From Pseudalkalibacillus hwajinpoensis (GTDB lineage Bacteria; Bacillota; Bacilli; Bacillales; Guptibacillaceae): a stretch of 64,000 bases of DNA. Where the stretch lies: positions 3,100,001 to 3,164,000 of the forward strand of contig NZ_CP156674.1 in NCBI RefSeq assembly GCF_039851965.1. Reading direction: 5' to 3'. Position numbers and translations under genes: made by a program. The notes beneath the pieces were generated by a model that searched no databases, was not told where the DNA came from, and worked only from the letters and a program-made list of their open reading frames with translations. This document shows positions 34,524 through 44,616 of this stretch, piece by piece. Positions within the stretch are counted from its first letter, which is position 1, and every line of letters starts with the position of its first letter.

Positions 34524-35638
34524 CTTGTGTATGCAATTTAGTATACACACCACAATTATTAGTTTGTTGACCAAATTTTTATTCGGTGCATATTTATCGA
34601 ATTGACTGGCTGTTTGAGTAGCTCTTTTTTTAGAAATATGTCCATAGATATCTGAAGTGATTTTCGAACTTGAATGACGGGCTCGTTTTTGAATGGCTGG
34701 TAAATTCACGTTATCTTCTTCCATTAAAAGAGCGACCATGCTATGGCGTAAGTCATGAAGACGAATTTTTTTCAACTTGTATTTCTCAACTATTCGACTC
34801 CACTTTGTTGTAGGCGTCGTAAAATAGAGCGGACTTCCTAATCCTTTGTGGAAAAGATACTGACGATCGCTCCCCTCCCAATAATCAGCTGCGCTTTCTT
34901 TTTCCTTTAACCACTCAGCTTTGTACTCTTTTAATAACTCCATGTACCACTCAGGCATGGCGACTGATGCTTTAGATGATTTCGTTTTGGGATCCTTTAT
35001 AATAGGCTGACCGTTTTCGCTACCTACAATGTTATTTATAATTTCTATTTCATTAGTATCAAATACAATGTTAGACCACTCAAGAGCTGTTAATTCTCCT
35101 CGTCTAAATCCACCAAATAAAGCTCCTAAAAAATATACACGCCACATCAGTGATTCTTGGTTTAAAGCTTCAAATACTCCTCCAAGGTCCTCACTAGTGT
35201 AATACCTCATTTCTCTTTGCTTTACTGCTGGTTTTTTAACACCAGTCATTGGATTATCTTTAATAATACGCCACTCGTATGCTCTGTTAAATACATTACA
35301 TAGCGCATCATAAAATTTCCGGATAGAATCAGGTGAGAGTTTACCTGGACGTCCGTCTTTTCTTTCATTCTCGCCGGTTGCTTTATCGTCTAAAAACCGT
35401 ATGATTTGAATTGTTTTAATATCTCCAATTCTTTTAGAGCCAAACACACAGGGAGGATGTGACTCCTTAGAGAGCTCATGTAGTTTCTAACAACAGTCGG
35501 CGATAGTTCTTTAATTGCGTAACGCTTGTACCATTCCTGGACGAAGTCACTAAATAAGTTTTTGTTAGGAGCAATGTATTCACCAGCCTCAATTTCAATC
35601 TGGAATCGTCTTTGATAACTTCCAAAATTAAATACCTC
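34512..35638 (-). pseudogene. Tyrosine recombinase (ICE-type integrase), frameshifted and 5'-truncated
   Basis: The C-terminal frame (35447-34512) holds the catalytic set of tyrosine integrases: Arg in FGGFRRGELTALEW, HDLRH, the second His in RARHSSSKI and the nucleophile Tyr in SDIYGHI. Upstream, another frame continues the core-binding domain (EAGEYIAPNKNLFSDFVQEW, SPTVVRNYMSSLRSHILP). The two join if a surplus TG in GTGTGTTT at about 35448-35455 is removed, so a dinucleotide slip broke the gene. The N-terminal arm-binding domain is missing: stop codons lie just before about 35638. It belonged to an element with its attachment site at the adjacent tRNA fragment. Confidence 0.85.
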
Positions 35639-35941
35639 CTACTAATACTTTAATAGACCTGAATAATATGATCAGTACTTTTGGTTGGTTTAAACTTCTT
35701 TCCTATTTGAAAACACTTGTTACCTAGCTCGTAAAACACCTTGAAGTCTATTCCTAAAGTAAAGGTGAATGATTTCCATAGCATTCATCATTTTTAAATT
35801 CATTGTTATATTTTTAGCATAAGCTACGATTTGAAATTTCAATTTTCTAAAAGGTTTTTTGTAAGGTGTTATAACAGATTTTTCCTTCTTTATATTATTA
35901 TACGAACGAAAGTTCTTGTTATCAATGGTAAAGATGAACAA

Positions 35942-36829
35942 GGGACTTATCATGCTCCACCTCATCCGCCAGGTGACGGAGTGTTACTGTTAGGATCAGA
36001 TACGCATGGTCATCCTATTTTAAGTATGTTAATCGTTGGTGCTAAGTACACAGTTCTTGTTACAGCATTAATTGCGTTTTTAAGAGTTCTCATTGGGTAT
36101 GCGCTCTCAATACCTTATATGTTTTGGTTAGGGAATCGTTCGAAAAGAATCATTAATAACATTGCTGATGGGATGCAATTCCTACCTCTTTCTCTCATTT
36201 CGTATATCTTGTTAGTGAATGTCTTGATTTTTAATAGTGGCCAAAGGGTTCTAGCTGAATCTGTTATGGTCTCAAATATCGTTTTGGAAGTTAGCATTCT
36301 CATTTTGTTTGCTGTCCCTGTTGTATTAAATACAATTGGTCGTGAAGCTGATGAAATTCTGAGAAGAGAATATGCACAAGCAGCAATATTATTAGGTAGG
36401 AGTAAGAGTAGACTCTATTTTCGACATATTACAGTCCATCTCTTTCCAAAGCTGGTCCAACTTTTTGGACAACAGATGATTCAAGCTCTTCAAGTTTTAT
36501 TGCATTTGGGAGTGTTTAGAATTTTGTTAGGAGGAGGGCTCAGGGGTAGGACTGAGGCTTTACAGTCATTAACCTACGAATGGACGGCTATGTTCGAAAC
36601 CATGCGTATGGGGATCATGACTGAGCGTTATTGGCTCATTGCACCAGTTCTTGTTTTATATGTTCTTCTCATTTTTTCGATACAAGCAATTGTAAGGAGT
36701 ATCATAGAAATTCAACAGCAGAAGATTGGGCTTTATACGGGTAAGAAGAAAACAAAACAAGTGGATATGGAAGGTGAGAAATCTTCTTCTAGGTGTGGTG
36801 AAATAAAAAAAGAATCATTTTTTTTATAA
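35942..36829 (+). pseudogene. Oligopeptide-type ABC permease (DppC/OppC family), 5'-truncated
   Basis: From about 35942 the frame reads HAPPHPPGDGVLLLGSDTHG and then a multi-span inner-membrane domain with the coupling helix region (EILRREYAQAAILLGRSKS), as in peptide ABC permeases. The usual first membrane helix and its start codon are absent. The open frame from 35831 only adds an unrelated sequence fused by a deletion. The C-terminal part is intact to TAA 36829. No binding protein or ATPase gene is nearby. This is the torn end of a chromosomal or island transporter operon next to the integrase relic. Confidence 0.65.
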
Positions 36830-36907
36830 ATGAATCAATTTCATAATTGCTCTTTTTAAAAATATAAAGACCTGCAGAATTAGAAAAATACAGTTTGAAA
36901 AATTCTT

Positions 36908-37470
36908 TTAAGCAGTTTGTTGCTGGTTTAACAGTGTATTGATACGATCCGCAGCCAATTTTGAAGCATTATAAATAAGCGTTACGATGTCAAAGTGAAC
37001 TTTTGTGCGTTTACCTGTACGATTACGAACATTGTTGAGTTGAAAGTATTCTTTTAAGTAAGCATTGACGCGTTCAACTGCACTACGGCGTTTGAAAATT
37101 GTTTTCCATGCTTTTGATCCTCGTGCTGGTGCTGTATATCTTCTGAGATCTGTTGTTATTTTTACTTTATAAACCTTTTGGCAGATACCTTCGTTTGCTA
37201 GAGGACATTCACTACACTCTTTTGGTCTTGTGTATTTCAACGTTTCATATTTGGCATCAAAACTATCATAACGGTAAGAGTGTTCCCTGAAACAGGTCAC
37301 GGGGCAAAATGCTTATCAAAGCCAACAGGTTCACTTTCATTTTTCTTGTTATAAGCAATGACAGATTGTTGTCCCATTTGATGCACTTGTTCATAGATTG
37401 GGTCGTAATCATAGCCAGCATCCATTGTCTGAAAGCTCAAAGAGGGAAGCGGAAGACGTTCATTGATACT
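36908..37470 (-). mobile_element. IS1182-type transposase remnant
   Basis: The frame 37300-36908 is the C-terminal part of a DDE transposase (KYTRPKECSECPLANEGICQ, then KRRSAVERVNAYLKEYFQLN with the catalytic-region Glu). Upstream, to about 37470, another frame gives the preceding block (FQTMDAGYDYDPIYEQVHQM with the second Asp, then GFDKHFAP) and is cut off by a frameshift near 37300. The N-terminal half and the terminal repeats were not found, so this is a dead fragment. It sits between the permease relic and the fructan operon. Confidence 0.75.
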
Positions 37471-37571
37471 GTGTCAAGAAAAAATAAATGGAATTGGGTG
37501 TGAAGTATTAATAAAAGTTCACTTGTAGCAATCACCTTTATAAAAAAAATGAAAGCACTTACAAGAAAGTG

Positions 37572-37631
37572 TTGACATCAAATGGGTTTTGAATTTATAA
37601 TGACTTTAGTTAATCGATTACGTAAACGATT
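37572..37631 (+). promoter_or_regulatory. Sigma-A promoter with LacI operator
   Basis: TTGACA (37572-37577) and TATAAT (37596-37601) are 18 bases apart. Directly after them, 37612-37631 holds AATCGATTACGTAAACGATT, the same 20 bases as at 38755-38774. The operator just downstream of a strong promoter implies autoregulation by the LacI protein. Confidence 0.85.
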
Positions 37632-37659
37632 TTATAACATATGAGATTTGGTGATTAGT

Positions 37660-38730
37660 ATGAAAAATAAAAAAGGTGTACGTATTAAAGATGTTGCTGA
37701 GAAAGCTAAAGTATCTACTGCAACAGTATCACATGTAATTAATAAAACTAGATATGTATCTGAAGAAGTTAGAAAAAAAGTGAATGAGGTAATGAAGGAA
37801 CTTAACTACCAACCCAATTCTGTAGCAAGAAGTTTAAGAAGTGCTAGGACAAATACAATAGGATTTATAATTCCATTAAAACGTGAGGACACTTCAAAGT
37901 CTTTTTTTATGCACATTGCAGAAGGTATCGAGGAAAAATTAAAAAATGAGGGGTATAATTTAATATTAAGTAATTCAAAAGAAGATCCCGAACAAGAATT
38001 AAACCTTATAAAAATGTTTAATACACAAGTTGATGGTTTAATTTTGGCTCCTACAAACGAAGACTTTAAGAACATAAAAGACACGGTTGATAGTAACTTC
38101 CCAATAGTAATGATTGATAGATTGCCTATTGGTTATGATGGAGATTATGTTTTAGTAAATAATTTTCAAGGGACATATGAAGGTGTCACTGATTTGATTC
38201 AATCTGGTTATAATAATATTGGCTTTTTAAGTTCTGGCTTAGGAATAACTACTTCTATTGAAAAATTTGAAGCTTTCAGAGTTGGAATAAAAAATGACAA
38301 CATATATTTTAACCCTAATAATGAAAGATTTGAAGCATACAAGGCTGCACTATCAAATAATAAAGTAAGTTTTAATCCCAATTATGTATTATTTGGTGAG
38401 TCCTCTTTTCAATCAGGATATGATCTTACTAATCAATTAATATCAAAAGGCATCGATGCTTTATTTATAGCGAACAACATAATGACTATGGGTTCGATTT
38501 TATGTATTCAAGAACAGAAAATGAAAATTCCAAGAGACATTGCTGTTATCTGTTATGACAATTATGACTGGACAGAAATTACTACTCCACCCCTGTCAGC
38601 AATTAAACAACCTGCATTTGATATAGGTGTGCGAGCTGCGGAATCGATTCTGAACAGAATAAAAAATCCCAACTCTGATTGCGCCCAAATTCAATTAAAG
38701 ACCGAAAATCTAAAAAGATCCTCATATTAA
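37660..38730 (+). CDS. LacI-family sugar-responsive repressor
   Basis: A 356-residue regulator. The N-terminal helix-turn-helix and hinge (VRIKDVAEKAKVSTATVSHV ... NYQPNSVARSL) are standard LacI/GalR. A periplasmic-binding-protein-like sensor domain follows (TNTIGFIIPLKRED, DGLILAPTNEDF, PIVMIDRLPIGYDG). ATG 37660 is chosen over TTG 37648. The ribosome site is weak. Its operators lie before its own gene and between it and the transporter operon, so it should repress both until an imported fructo-oligosaccharide or its product binds. The last residues (LKTENLKRSSY) are shorter than usual. Confidence 0.9.
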   Translation: MKNKKGVRIKDVAEKAKVSTATVSHVINKTRYVSEEVRKKVNEVMKELNYQPNSVARSLRSARTNTIGFIIPLKREDTSKSFFMHIAEGIEEKLKNEGYNLILSNSKEDPEQELNLIKMFNTQVDGLILAPTNEDFKNIKDTVDSNFPIVMIDRLPIGYDGDYVLVNNFQGTYEGVTDLIQSGYNNIGFLSSGLGITTSIEKFEAFRVGIKNDNIYFNPNNERFEAYKAALSNNKVSFNPNYVLFGESSFQSGYDLTNQLISKGIDALFIANNIMTMGSILCIQEQKMKIPRDIAVICYDNYDWTEITTPPLSAIKQPAFDIGVRAAESILNRIKNPNSDCAQIQLKTENLKRSSY

Positions 38731-38747
38731 ATTGGTTTTATTTACGA

Positions 38748-38774
38748 TTTACGTAATCGATTACGTAAACGATT
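38748..38774. promoter_or_regulatory. Second LacI operator, with a perfect 22-bp palindrome
   Basis: Bases 38748-38769 read the same on both strands (half-site TTTACGTAATC), and 38755-38774 repeats the 20 bases found before lacI. It lies just upstream of TATAAA (38782-38787), a likely -10 of the transporter operon. Confidence 0.85.
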
Positions 38775-38877
38775 ATATTCGTATAAAATAGTAGTTATAA
38801 GAAAAAGTATATTAATTAAAGGGGGTGTAATTTTTTGCAGTACCATTTAAAAATATATTTATTATGGAGGGTGTATT

Positions 38878-40212
38878 ATGAAGGGGGTAATTAATTTGAG
38901 GAAATCACCATTTCTAATTGGTATTTTATTACTTATTGTGTTGGTATCTGCTTGTAGTTCGGATAATGAAGTCAGTAATAATACAAATAAAAGTAATAGT
39001 GATCAGACATTAACCGTTCTTGTTGAAGGTGGTAGTCCAGCTCAAACAGTTGCAGAGCTTACAAAAGAAGAGTTCGAAGAAAATACTGGCTATGAAGTTA
39101 TCATCGAGTCTGTACCATATTCAGGTGTATATGACAGAATGAGAACAGAATTAACGTCTGGTGCGGGGGCCTTCGACGTTGCAACAATTGATACCATTTG
39201 GTTACCGGCGCTTTACCAAGGCTTAGAGCCAATTCAAGAAGAAATAACTGATGAAATGGAGAACGATTTATTCCCTGGTTTAATAGACGGGGCTTCAATG
39301 GATGGAAATGTTTATGGGCTCCCTACTTGGACAAACTCTAAAATTCTACTCTACAGGGAAGATTTATTTAATGACTCTAATAATCAAGATGAATTTTCTG
39401 AGGAATTCGGGTATGAGCTTTCACCTCCAGAAACTTGGGATCAATATAAGGATGTAGCCAGTTTCTTTGGGAAAAATGAGAAATATCCTGAATTATATGG
39501 TACTAGTGTTTTTGGAGCCACGTCAGGTGATTCAGTGGCGAGTTGGTTAGACCATGTTGCTCAGGCTGGAGCGGAATCCTTAGTGATTGATGAATCTGGT
39601 GAAGTTATTGTAAACGACGACGACCATGTAGCAGCTTTAGAATTTCTTAATGATTTAGTGAATGAGGAAGGTGTAGTTCCAGAAGGGGTTCTGGAAACAG
39701 CTTCGGCAGAAACATCAGAATTATTTTATAATGGTAATTTAGCAATGATGTTAGCATGGGGGCATTTCTTTGTTCCTTCAAATGATCCAGATACATCAGA
39801 TGTGGCCGGGGATGTAGGTGCGGCTCCGATGATTGCAGGAGATGGTGGAATAGGTGTTGTTCCTGGACCTTGGTATCAGGTAATTCCATCTTCATCAGAG
39901 AAAAAGGATATTGCTAAAGAATATTTGTTATTTTTGTACGAAAATAATGAATTGTATGCAGATGCTCTAGGGGTTGCTGCTAGACAGTCAGTCTTCGAAG
40001 AGTACGGTCAACAAGAGGAATTTGCACATTTAAACGAATTAGCTACCACATTAAACGGAAAACAAACCCAAAATAGACCATCAACCGACAAATGGGAGCA
40101 GATTGAAAGCGAAGCTCTACTTCCAGCAGTTCAGAATGTATTTAGTGGTTCGCAAACACCGCAAGAAGCCTTAGACGAAGCGAAGGAAATAATTGAAGGA
40201 ATAGTGAACTAG
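38878..40212 (+). CDS. Sugar ABC transporter substrate-binding lipoprotein
   Basis: ATG 38878 follows GGAGGGTGTATT. A signal peptide ends in VSAC and the mature 420 residues are a family 1 extracellular solute-binding protein (TLTVLVEGGSPAQTVAELTK, GAFDVATIDTIWLPAL, GVVPGPWYQVIPSSSEK). It binds the sugar outside the cell and hands it to the two permeases encoded next. No ATPase gene is present. A shared MsmK-type ATPase is presumably used, as is common in Bacillaceae. Given the cluster, the ligand is probably a fructan oligosaccharide or difructose anhydride. Confidence 0.9.
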   Translation: MKGVINLRKSPFLIGILLLIVLVSACSSDNEVSNNTNKSNSDQTLTVLVEGGSPAQTVAELTKEEFEENTGYEVIIESVPYSGVYDRMRTELTSGAGAFDVATIDTIWLPALYQGLEPIQEEITDEMENDLFPGLIDGASMDGNVYGLPTWTNSKILLYREDLFNDSNNQDEFSEEFGYELSPPETWDQYKDVASFFGKNEKYPELYGTSVFGATSGDSVASWLDHVAQAGAESLVIDESGEVIVNDDDHVAALEFLNDLVNEEGVVPEGVLETASAETSELFYNGNLAMMLAWGHFFVPSNDPDTSDVAGDVGAAPMIAGDGGIGVVPGPWYQVIPSSSEKKDIAKEYLLFLYENNELYADALGVAARQSVFEEYGQQEEFAHLNELATTLNGKQTQNRPSTDKWEQIESEALLPAVQNVFSGSQTPQEALDEAKEIIEGIVN

Positions 40213-40222
40213 AGATAACTAA

Positions 40223-40260
40223 ATTTAAATGGGTAGGGGACCATCCCTATCCATTTAAAT
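40223..40260 (+). terminator. Hairpin between binding-protein and permease genes
   Basis: ATTTAAATGGGTAGGG pairs with CCCTATCCATTTAAAT across a short loop, with no long T run. It probably stabilises the 5' message or attenuates, giving more binding protein than permease. The galactonate operon has the same arrangement at 54355-54390. Confidence 0.7.
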
Positions 40261-40289
40261 AAATATTATCGAAATGAGTGAGTGATAGT

Positions 40290-41171
40290 ATGACAAAAGA
40301 ATCGAGAGTTTCCATATATTTTTTCGCTCCTGCAGCAATTTTTATGTTAGTTTTTTTGTTCTTTCCTGTAGCCTTTCTAGTTAGAGATAGTTTCTTTGAA
40401 ATCGATATGATTGCTCAAGGTAAAGGTACATTTGTCGGTTTGAGTAATTACATTGAGGCAATAAGATCTGAAAGATTTATTGATACAACAACGAACACAC
40501 TCATTTATGTAGTAGTAGCAGTAGGTTTCGAATTAGTACTAGGATTATTTTTTGCTTTGTTATTGAATACTGCTTTTAAAGGGCATGGTATTGTAAGAAC
40601 AATAATGTTAGCTCCGTTAATGATAGCCCCTTTAGTAACAGGTTTAATTTGGAGATTCATGTTAAATAACCAATTTGGAATAGTTAATAAGTTACTTTAC
40701 GATTTTAACATTACTTCAAGTAGAGATGCAATTCAATGGTTATCAGATGAGAGGTTTGCTTTACTGTCGACAATAATCGCGGATATATGGTTAACAACTC
40801 CATTTATGATGTTAATTTTATTAGCAGGACTTCAAGGGATTTCTAAAACACTATATGAATCAGCCGATATTGATGGGGCGAATAAAATACAAACGTTTCT
40901 TTATGTGACGCTACCTTCGCTGTTTCCAGTAATGATTGTAGCTGTGCTAATTCGAACCGTTGATGCTGCTAGAACCTTTGATATTGTATGGGTGTTAACA
41001 CAAGGTGGACCATCAAATTCTTCAGAAGTATTAAGCACTTACATGTACAAAACACTTACTAGATATGGGCAAGTTGGAGAATCAAGTGCAATGGCAGTAA
41101 TATTCATTATTCTCTTGTTAGTAATAAGTTCATACTTCTTAACAGCAATGTTCAAGGCTAACAAGAAATAG
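40290..41171 (+). CDS. Sugar ABC transporter permease (MalF/UgpA type)
   Basis: A 293-residue protein with six membrane helices (SIYFFAPAAIFMLVFLFFPV first) and the ATPase-coupling EAA loop YESADIDGANKIQTFLYVTL. The start is ATG 40290. GTG 40278 is possible. It pairs with the next gene to form the membrane pore of a CUT1-class oligosaccharide importer. No unusual residues were seen. Confidence 0.88.
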   Translation: MTKESRVSIYFFAPAAIFMLVFLFFPVAFLVRDSFFEIDMIAQGKGTFVGLSNYIEAIRSERFIDTTTNTLIYVVVAVGFELVLGLFFALLLNTAFKGHGIVRTIMLAPLMIAPLVTGLIWRFMLNNQFGIVNKLLYDFNITSSRDAIQWLSDERFALLSTIIADIWLTTPFMMLILLAGLQGISKTLYESADIDGANKIQTFLYVTLPSLFPVMIVAVLIRTVDAARTFDIVWVLTQGGPSNSSEVLSTYMYKTLTRYGQVGESSAMAVIFIILLLVISSYFLTAMFKANKK

Positions 41172-41186
41172 AGAGGAAGATATAAA

Positions 41187-42059
41187 TTGAGTCAACCTAA
41201 TGCAGGAATTTCTAATGAGAATACTCTAGGAAGACTATTTAAGAAGAAGAAGAAAACAATTATCGGTTTAATTACCACTGTTCTAGCACTACTATTTATT
41301 AGTCCATATATCTATATAGTCTTGACGTCTATTAAACCTTCATCAGATGCGATCAGTCCATCACCAACTTTTTTTCCGCGAGAATTATCATTAGAAAACT
41401 ATGTCAAAATGTTTAATCAGATGCCAATTGCAAAATACTTTTTCAATAGTTTTATTACAGCATCAATTAGTACAATATTAGCTGTATTTCTAGGAGCACT
41501 GGCGGCATATGGACTGTCTAGATTTTCATCAAAAACAGGGAATGTATTTCTCCTACTTACCTTGTGTGTGCGAATGGTTCCAATGATCAGTATCGCGATA
41601 CCAATGTACATTATCATTAATGGAATGGGGCTAATTGATACTAGAGTAGCTTTAATTGTTACATACACGGCCATCAATGTTCCTTTTGCAATATGGCTCA
41701 TGATCGGATTTTTCAACAATATTCCAAAAGAATTTGATGAAGCAGCTAGAATAGATGGGTGCAATATTTTAACTGCATTTATTAAAGTGATAATTCCTGT
41801 ATCTCTCCCTGGATTAGCTACAGCGGCAATATTTTGTTTCATGTTAGCCTGGAATGATTTCTTATTTGCATTACTATTGACTAGTACCAATGCAAAAACT
41901 GCGACTGTAGGAATTTCAGAATTCTTGACAGCATATAACTTGGATCTGGGCCCAATGACAGCTGCCGCTGTAAGTTTCAGCATGCCGGTAATGGTATTTT
42001 CAATCTTAGTTCAGAGGTACATTGTGAGTGGTATGACGCTAGGTGCTGTAAAAGAATAA
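41187..42059 (+). CDS. Sugar ABC transporter permease (MalG/UgpE type)
   Basis: TTG 41187 follows AGAGGAAGATATAAA. The 290-residue product has six membrane helices and the coupling motif FDEAARIDGCNILTAFIKVI, and ends SGMTLGAVKE, typical of MalG-type permeases. It lies 15 bases after its partner. Together with the lipoprotein it forms the importer. A 214-base gap with no gene precedes the GH32 gene. Confidence 0.88.
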   Translation: MSQPNAGISNENTLGRLFKKKKKTIIGLITTVLALLFISPYIYIVLTSIKPSSDAISPSPTFFPRELSLENYVKMFNQMPIAKYFFNSFITASISTILAVFLGALAAYGLSRFSSKTGNVFLLLTLCVRMVPMISIAIPMYIIINGMGLIDTRVALIVTYTAINVPFAIWLMIGFFNNIPKEFDEAARIDGCNILTAFIKVIIPVSLPGLATAAIFCFMLAWNDFLFALLLTSTNAKTATVGISEFLTAYNLDLGPMTAAAVSFSMPVMVFSILVQRYIVSGMTLGAVKE

Positions 42060-42273
42060 TAAGTGTATTTCATCAAAGAAAAGGCCGTTCCATAAGGACA
42101 TTTTCCCTACCAGTCGCACCTTCTTAAATGTATAAATTAGCTAAATGAACAGTGCTGTTTTGTGATTTTACCCTGTTGGTAGTGCTTAAATTTGGTCTGC
42201 GAAAGTTAAGTGAGAACTTATACTAAATCTAATTATTGTTTTAAATTATTCTATATTGAAATAGGAGAGTTTT

Positions 42274-43740
42274 ATGATGATATATCATGAGAAAGAAAAA
42301 CAAAAAGCCAATGATTTTATTACCAAGCTAAGTAAAGAGACACAAAAGAGCCAGTACAGGTTGAATTATCATTTTATGGCACCTACTGGTTGGATTAATG
42401 ATCCTAATGGTCTCGTCTTCTATAAAGGTGAGTACCATATTTTTTATCAACATGATCCTTATAGTCCAGAATGGGGGCCAATGCATTGGGGACATGCAAA
42501 GAGTCGAGATTTAGTTAATTGGGACCATTTGCCAATTGCTTTAGCTCCTTCAGAGGAATATGACGATGGAACAGTTAATGATCATGGGTGCTTTTCAGGT
42601 AGTGCTATTGTGAAAAATGATCATTTATATCTGTTTTATACTGGTCACTCTATTGAAAAAGATCCAATGCAAGTTCAATGTATGGCGACCAGCCAAGATG
42701 GAATAAACTTCAAAAAATATGACGGAAATCCCATAATTACTGACTTTCCGAAAGATGGAACAAAGGATTTTCGTGATCCTAAAGTATGGCAGTACGAAGA
42801 ATTTTTTTATATGATTGTTGGCTCAAAAAAAGATGGAATAGGTAAAGCGCTCTTATACCAATCTAAAGATCTTTATGAATGGAAATATATCGGAGTAGTA
42901 GCCGAGAGTGATGGAACTCAAGGAGATATGTGGGAATGTCCAGATTTGTTTTCATTGGATAATAAGGATGTCCTTATCGTCTCACCTATGTACGGCACAA
43001 AAAATGAGAAACCATTTTATACCATCGGTAATATGAGCTACAAGACTAAACAATTTACCCAAGGACTAGAATATACTTTAGATTATGGTTCTGATTTTTA
43101 TGCACCACAAACTTTCGTAGATGATAAAAATAGGCGCATTATGATTGCATGGATGGACATGTGGTTTTCACATAAACCATCTCAGAAAGAAGGATGGGCT
43201 GGTGCGATGACTTTCCCTCGTGAATTGAAAGTCATTGATAATAAATTATACCAACTGCCAGTTAAGGAGATAGAATCTTTAAGAGAGAATCTAAAAGAAT
43301 TTCAGTCATTCCAATATGAAAATGAATATATGATAGATTCTCAACAATCTGTATCGTCTGAGATTCAAATTGTCTACGATATCGCACAAAGTACCTCAAA
43401 TGAGTTCGGTTTATTTGTTAGGTCAAGTGAAGATGGTCACGAAATAACGAAAATTATTATAGATATAATGAAACAAGAAGTCATTGTGGACCGTAATTTA
43501 TCTGGAACTGGTGAAAAAAGTGTTTCGCGAGCTCCTGTTTCACTTATAAATGGTAAATTAGAATTAAGAATATTAATAGATACAACTTCAGTTGAATTGT
43601 TTATAAACGGTGGGGAGCAAGTTATTACAAAGCGAATCTTCCCAAATCTAAACAGTAATTTATGTAAGCTATTTGCATCAGCAGGGAAAATGAAAATTGA
43701 AAACCTTAAAGTATGGTCAATCAAAAAAGTAATAGATTGA
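42274..43740 (+). CDS. GH32 beta-fructosidase (sucrose-6-phosphate hydrolase/fructan hydrolase type)
   Basis: A 488-residue cytoplasmic enzyme (no signal peptide). The catalytic triad of family GH32 is visible: nucleophile D43 in WINDPNG, transition-state stabiliser D168 in FRDP, and acid/base E221 in MWECPDLF. A five-blade propeller domain is followed by a C-terminal beta-sandwich (about 350-485). It splits beta-fructosidic bonds of sucrose, sucrose-6-phosphate or short fructans to release fructose. With an ABC importer instead of a PTS, unphosphorylated oligosaccharides are the more likely substrate. ATG 42274 follows AGGAGAG. Confidence 0.9.
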   Translation: MMIYHEKEKQKANDFITKLSKETQKSQYRLNYHFMAPTGWINDPNGLVFYKGEYHIFYQHDPYSPEWGPMHWGHAKSRDLVNWDHLPIALAPSEEYDDGTVNDHGCFSGSAIVKNDHLYLFYTGHSIEKDPMQVQCMATSQDGINFKKYDGNPIITDFPKDGTKDFRDPKVWQYEEFFYMIVGSKKDGIGKALLYQSKDLYEWKYIGVVAESDGTQGDMWECPDLFSLDNKDVLIVSPMYGTKNEKPFYTIGNMSYKTKQFTQGLEYTLDYGSDFYAPQTFVDDKNRRIMIAWMDMWFSHKPSQKEGWAGAMTFPRELKVIDNKLYQLPVKEIESLRENLKEFQSFQYENEYMIDSQQSVSSEIQIVYDIAQSTSNEFGLFVRSSEDGHEITKIIIDIMKQEVIVDRNLSGTGEKSVSRAPVSLINGKLELRILIDTTSVELFINGGEQVITKRIFPNLNSNLCKLFASAGKMKIENLKVWSIKKVID

Positions 43741-43752
43741 GGAGGAAGAAAA

Positions 43753-44616
43753 TTGTTAGGAGCTATAGAGGCAGGAGGCACAAAGTTTCTATGTGCAGTT
43801 GCAGATGAAGACTTTAACATTATCGATCGTGTTTCGTTTCCTACAACAATTCCTTCAGAGACATGTTCCAATGTATTTCAGTTCTTTGACCAATATGAAC
43901 TGAAGTCAATGGGGATAGGTTCCTTTGGGCCAATTGAAGTTGATATAAATTCTTTAAAATACGGATTTGTGACAGACACACCTAAAAAATATTGGAGTAA
44001 TTTTGATTTCTTGGGAACGATGAAAAAAAGGTATGACATTCCTATTTTTTGGACGACAGATGTGAATGCTGCTGCATACGGGGAAAAAATTCGGGGGGCC
44101 GCTATAAATAGTAAAAGCTGTCTGTACTTAACAGTAGGAACAGGAATCGGGGGAGGAATGATTATAAATGATCAAATTCTCGAAGGATTTAGTCATCCGG
44201 AAATGGGGCATATTTTAGTTCGTAAGCATGAAAATGACCCATTTGTAGGTGCTTGTCCCTTTCATAAGGATTGCTTGGAAGGAATGGCGTCTGGTAAAGC
44301 TATTGAAGAAAGGTTTAACAAAAAAGGTAACGAACTTTCCGAGAGCGACTCATTTTGGGAGATTGAAGCCAATTATATGGCTCAAGCGCTTATGTCATAT
44401 ACATTAACACTTAGACCAGAGATAATTATCCTCGGTGGCGGTGTGATGGCGCAGGACCATTTACTTCACTCAATCAGAAGTCAATTTGAAAAGCTTTTAA
44501 ACCGATACGTTTTCACACCACAACTTACAAGTTATATAGTTTCACCAGGTTTAAAAGGTGATGCTGGTATTGTCGGTGCGTTATTATTAGCAGAAAAAGT
44601 AAAGCAAGGGAAATAA
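43753..44616 (+). CDS. ROK-family fructokinase
   Basis: TTG 43753 follows GAGGAGGAAGAAAA. The 287-residue protein has the ATP-binding GAIEAGGTKF, the LTVGTGIGGG loop and the zinc-binding ROK motif (HPEMGHILVRK ... CPFHKDCLEGMASG). These are the features of bacterial fructokinases such as ScrK/GmuE. It phosphorylates the fructose released by the upstream GH32 enzyme, feeding glycolysis. Twelve bases separate the two genes. Confidence 0.9.
   Translation: MLGAIEAGGTKFLCAVADEDFNIIDRVSFPTTIPSETCSNVFQFFDQYELKSMGIGSFGPIEVDINSLKYGFVTDTPKKYWSNFDFLGTMKKRYDIPIFWTTDVNAAAYGEKIRGAAINSKSCLYLTVGTGIGGGMIINDQILEGFSHPEMGHILVRKHENDPFVGACPFHKDCLEGMASGKAIEERFNKKGNELSESDSFWEIEANYMAQALMSYTLTLRPEIIILGGGVMAQDHLLHSIRSQFEKLLNRYVFTPQLTSYIVSPGLKGDAGIVGALLLAEKVKQGK

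Noticed and set aside
41417..41983. 188-codon minus-strand frame
   Set aside because: It is the shadow of the MalG-type permease on the other strand, with no start signal or domain.
43437..43871. 144-codon minus-strand frame
   Set aside because: It overlaps the end of GH32 and the start of the kinase, both certain genes, in antisense.
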